NCBI GenBank assembly: GCA_011763485.2
Contig: JAANSK020275602.1
Coordinates: 1-20,948, forward strand
Reading direction: 5' to 3'
DNA from: Isoetes engelmannii
Lineage: Eukaryota > Streptophyta > Lycopodiopsida > Isoetales > Isoetaceae
Length of the DNA: 20,948 nucleotides
The notes beneath the pieces were generated by a model. It was given only the letters and a program-made list of their open reading frames with translations. It was not told where the DNA came from and searched no databases. Each line of letters starts with the position of its first letter. Within the stretch, counting starts at the first letter, position 1. The position numbers were made by a program, and so were the translations under genes. Of the stretch, positions 18,729 to 20,948 are shown one piece after another.

Positions 18729-20258
18729 ACTAACCCTACAACCTTTCTTGCAATTCTAGTCTATCCTTTCCACATAGCACCTCCACCTCAACAAAAACTG
18801 ATGTGGCGTTAGCTTTTATCGTTGGATTCTTTTTTTTCAAGATTAGCTTTTACCTACGGTTACATTCTCTTTTTCTTCAAGATCTAGGGCTAGTTTTTTC
18901 TTTTCTTTTTTCTCATTTTCAAGAACCTTAATGGACCATGGAACTTTTAGTCCCTATAATTTTGGCCTTTTATCCACGTTTGATGAATAATGTTTTCTTT
19001 GTCGTCTCTGGTGAATAATCCTCTTCTATGTCATCTTTGGTGTCATCCCTCCTATCCTTAGTGGCGTAAAAATTGCTTCTTCTTCTTCTTCTTCTTTTAT
19101 CTCCTTCGTATTGTCTTCGTTGTCATTATTGTAAACAGTGCTTTTCTTCGTCTCCTCCTCAGATTCCATCTCCTTCATGTTGGTACGACCGCATTCCATC
19201 CCCTCGCCTTCGCAACACGTGAAAAGGGTCCCCCACTAGCCATTCCCAATTGCAATAGCACATTATCATCACCACATATTTTTCGACATTGACACCGACA
19301 ACTTAGATCTTACAACGACGAAAAGCGTAAATTGAGGTTGAGAGAATGTCACGATTCAGCAATGTTGTGGATCAGTTCCCATTGTTGCTCATGTTTCAAG
19401 AATGCTTAAGAGATATTTGTGGTTGTAAGGTTGTGGTTGTGGTTCCAGTGGACCATATATTTTGTTATGGCCCATGCTATGTTGCTCCCCTGGCTTCTAT
19501 ACAACTATTTGACATTCAAACTACGTTGGATCGATCTGTCCCTGAAAAGTTCTAATAGTCTTAACCTGTAGTGAAGTCTCCTTCTAAGATTTTACATTAC
19601 TGCCAAGATTTGGTGGTCATCCAATCCATTAAATTAGGTGAGGAGGAACAATCTCTTTATCAACAATAAGTAACTATTTTAACTATACAACTCCCATATG
19701 AAGTGCATTCAAAGTACACAATTTATCATTTGAATATCGTATGTGTTCGAGTTCTAGCCATGAATATGGATTAAGAGATAGGAATTACACGAAGTTGTAG
19801 CCATACAATGATAAGTTCGTTAATTTTATGCCTCACAATGTTAAGTTTGTTAGTCTATTGAATGAGATGTGTCAAATGGTCCACATTGAATGTCTGCAAA
19901 AGCGTCTGTCGATTTCATCCAGCTAATGGCTCAATTGTAAAAAAGCGACACTCATTACGATTGGCCCATGTCAACAACTAAGGGCCATTGGTTGTTGTGA
20001 ATTGTTCTTCGATGGCACATTGGAACAATGTTCTCACAATGTGAAAAACGGTTTCTTGCAAATGAATCATACAGCTTTTTTTATTAGCATCTTGACATTC
20101 TATTCACATATCCCTAATCCAACGTAAATGAAACATTGGTCTCCATAAATGTTAAAATTCAATTCAATTCAATTCTACAAAGTCATAGATAATGCTAGCC
20201 GTATTCAAAGCTTCAAACATGCAATAGCACATCCAACAACTTTATCTAAATTTGACTC
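18729..20258. other. Gene-poor spacer with CTT microsatellite
   Basis: No gene is recognisable. A (CTT)7 microsatellite sits at 19076-19096 in a T/C-rich stretch (18830-19160). Short repeats include CAATGATAAGTTCGTTA near 19807 with a variant near 19846. CAACAAC/GTTGTTG (19973-19998) and CACATTG/CAATGTG (about 20017-20043) form small hairpins. A 69-codon open frame at 19346-19555 has no recognisable motif. Confidence 0.45.
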
Positions 20259-20260
20259 TT

Positions 20261-20338
20261 CCTTTTATTGTGTTGGTATGCTAGTTAGAATAGAGTTTTC
20301 CTTTTATTGTGTTGGTATGCTAGTTATAATAGAATAGA
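20261..20338 (+). repeat. 39-bp tandem duplication next to the LINE tail
   Basis: CCTTTTATTGTGTTGGTATG followed by CTAGTTARAATAGAGTTTT starts at 20261 and again at 20300. The second copy runs into the ATAATAGAATAGAAT tail of the LINE. The tail-like AGAATAGAG is thus present twice, so the duplication may involve the LINE tail or its target site. Confidence 0.7.
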
Positions 20339-20836
20339 ATAAAATAAAAATTTTATCGTCCACGGAGGCCAATTGGCCTATGGGACCTGTACAAGACAGA
20401 CAGCAAGCGCATTATGGCCCGGGTGAAAAAACCCACTCGGGGAAAAATCGTGGCGGCAATGCACTTGCTGGTATACAAAACAAAGGGGTGTCACTCCCCA
20501 GCTGAGTAATCAGAGTGGAGACCTTCACAGGGAAGTGGGACAGAGCCGATGGCATTCGTCGAGAACCTCCTGAAGATATAACCCAAGAGTTCCCACTGCT
20601 TCAGTGTTGAGCAGGAGATGGAGTGCATGTCCGGGTATCACTAACTGCGGATACCGTGCTCTAATGTGTTCATAAGAGGGGTAGGTCTGCAAAGCATGGC
20701 ACTCGTCCTCAAGGACCCCATGGCGGCAGCACTGACAAGTCCTGTCCTCTCGTGCTTCCCTTGCCCATCGCCTAGTTTCAATGCAGAGGTGATGTCCCCC
20801 TGTTCGAATGGAGATGATCAGCCTACGCCTTTTCAT
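20331..20836 (-). mobile_element. LINE (non-LTR retrotransposon) 3' fragment (copy C)
   Basis: This is the 3' end of a LINE on the minus strand. The C-terminal part of the reverse transcriptase ORF (20836-20525) is followed by about 170 bp of 3' untranslated sequence. It ends in the shared core AGGCCAATTGGCCT (20366-20379), CGTGGACGATAAAA, and a TTTTATTTTATTCTATTCTA tail. On the minus strand the element seems cut or frame-broken just upstream of 20836, since that sequence (to 20948) shows no further LINE coding. Confidence 0.75.
20525..20836 (-). pseudogene. C-terminal piece of a LINE reverse transcriptase
   Basis: The 103 codons match the zinc-knuckle-like end of plant LINE ORF2 proteins: RRLIISIRTGGHHLCIETRRW, then RTCQCCRHGVLEDECHALQ and YPSYEHIRARYP. 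Family members usually read IETGRW, CRCC..G.VEDE.H.L..CP.Y. Here the Gly of GRW is Arg, and the Cys of the CP.Y motif is Tyr (residue 52). A G-to-A change of a Cys codon would explain the latter and would remove one metal ligand. The endonuclease and polymerase domains are absent. It is a dead fragment. The open frame survives by chance or because the insertion is fairly young. Confidence 0.75.
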
Positions 20837-20948
20837 GGAGACACAAGGCCCCCAAAATTGAATCAGTATGCTTTTTCTCTAATGATTTCTTAATAATAAC
20901 CAACTCTTAAAATCAATACCGGTATGTGGGCCAAAAAGTTTACAAACC

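Noticed and set aside
1-20948. CRISPR arrays, bacterial operons, rRNA or organellar genes
   Set aside because: No regular repeat-spacer structure, no prokaryotic gene layout, and no recognisable rRNA, plastid or mitochondrial sequence.

Overview
The window looks like nuclear DNA of a land plant. It is AT-rich and intergenic-heavy, with decayed Ty3/gypsy and LINE retroelements, a primer-binding site matching plant initiator tRNA-Met, and one clear host gene for a plant-type C2H2 zinc-finger protein (QALGGH finger, EAR repression motif). I cannot name the species. The poor match to familiar flowering-plant repeats makes a fern, lycophyte or gymnosperm possible, but this is only an impression.

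Layout. Positions 1-400 hold a degenerate array of short GC-rich near-palindromes, followed by AAAAAACGTA repeats (403-495) and a spacer with a GGTACC-like cluster. From about 1581 to 3970 lies a decayed gypsy pol (reverse transcriptase, RNase H, integrase) with deletions, three frame changes and many stops. A T-rich degenerate repeat (4140-4510) and a TATA-like leader lead into a second decayed frame (4825-6232), which has a globular N-terminal part and a long Gln-rich coiled coil. Nearly all stops in both frames look like one-step C-to-T or G-to-A changes of Gln, Trp or Arg codons.

6233-8550 is mostly non-coding with small repeats and a hairpin. On the minus strand, 9049-8555 encodes a small acidic protein with nuclear-localisation-like and Cys-rich stretches, broken by one TAG. 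Its start region is duplicated about 150 bp upstream. At 9926-9937 there is a perfect minus-strand primer-binding site abutting an LTR end at 9939, so this small frame may lie inside a minus-strand LTR element.

10327-13054 is a direct tandem duplication of a 1358-bp unit. The first ~1078 bp are identical by eye. All differences fall in the last ~280 bp, next to G-run and C-run tracts. 13055-14690 is gene-poor.

The host gene runs on the minus strand, 16238-15090 (382 aa). It has a visible 3' splice site just before its ATG, an intron-containing leader further upstream, and possible poly(A) signals that fall inside a LINE 3'-end remnant. Three copies of that LINE 3' end, with a 14-bp palindrome core and an ATTCT-type tail, occur at about 14700 (+), 18590-18725 (-) and 20331-20836 (-). 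The last still carries the C-terminal zinc-knuckle-like part of the LINE protein.
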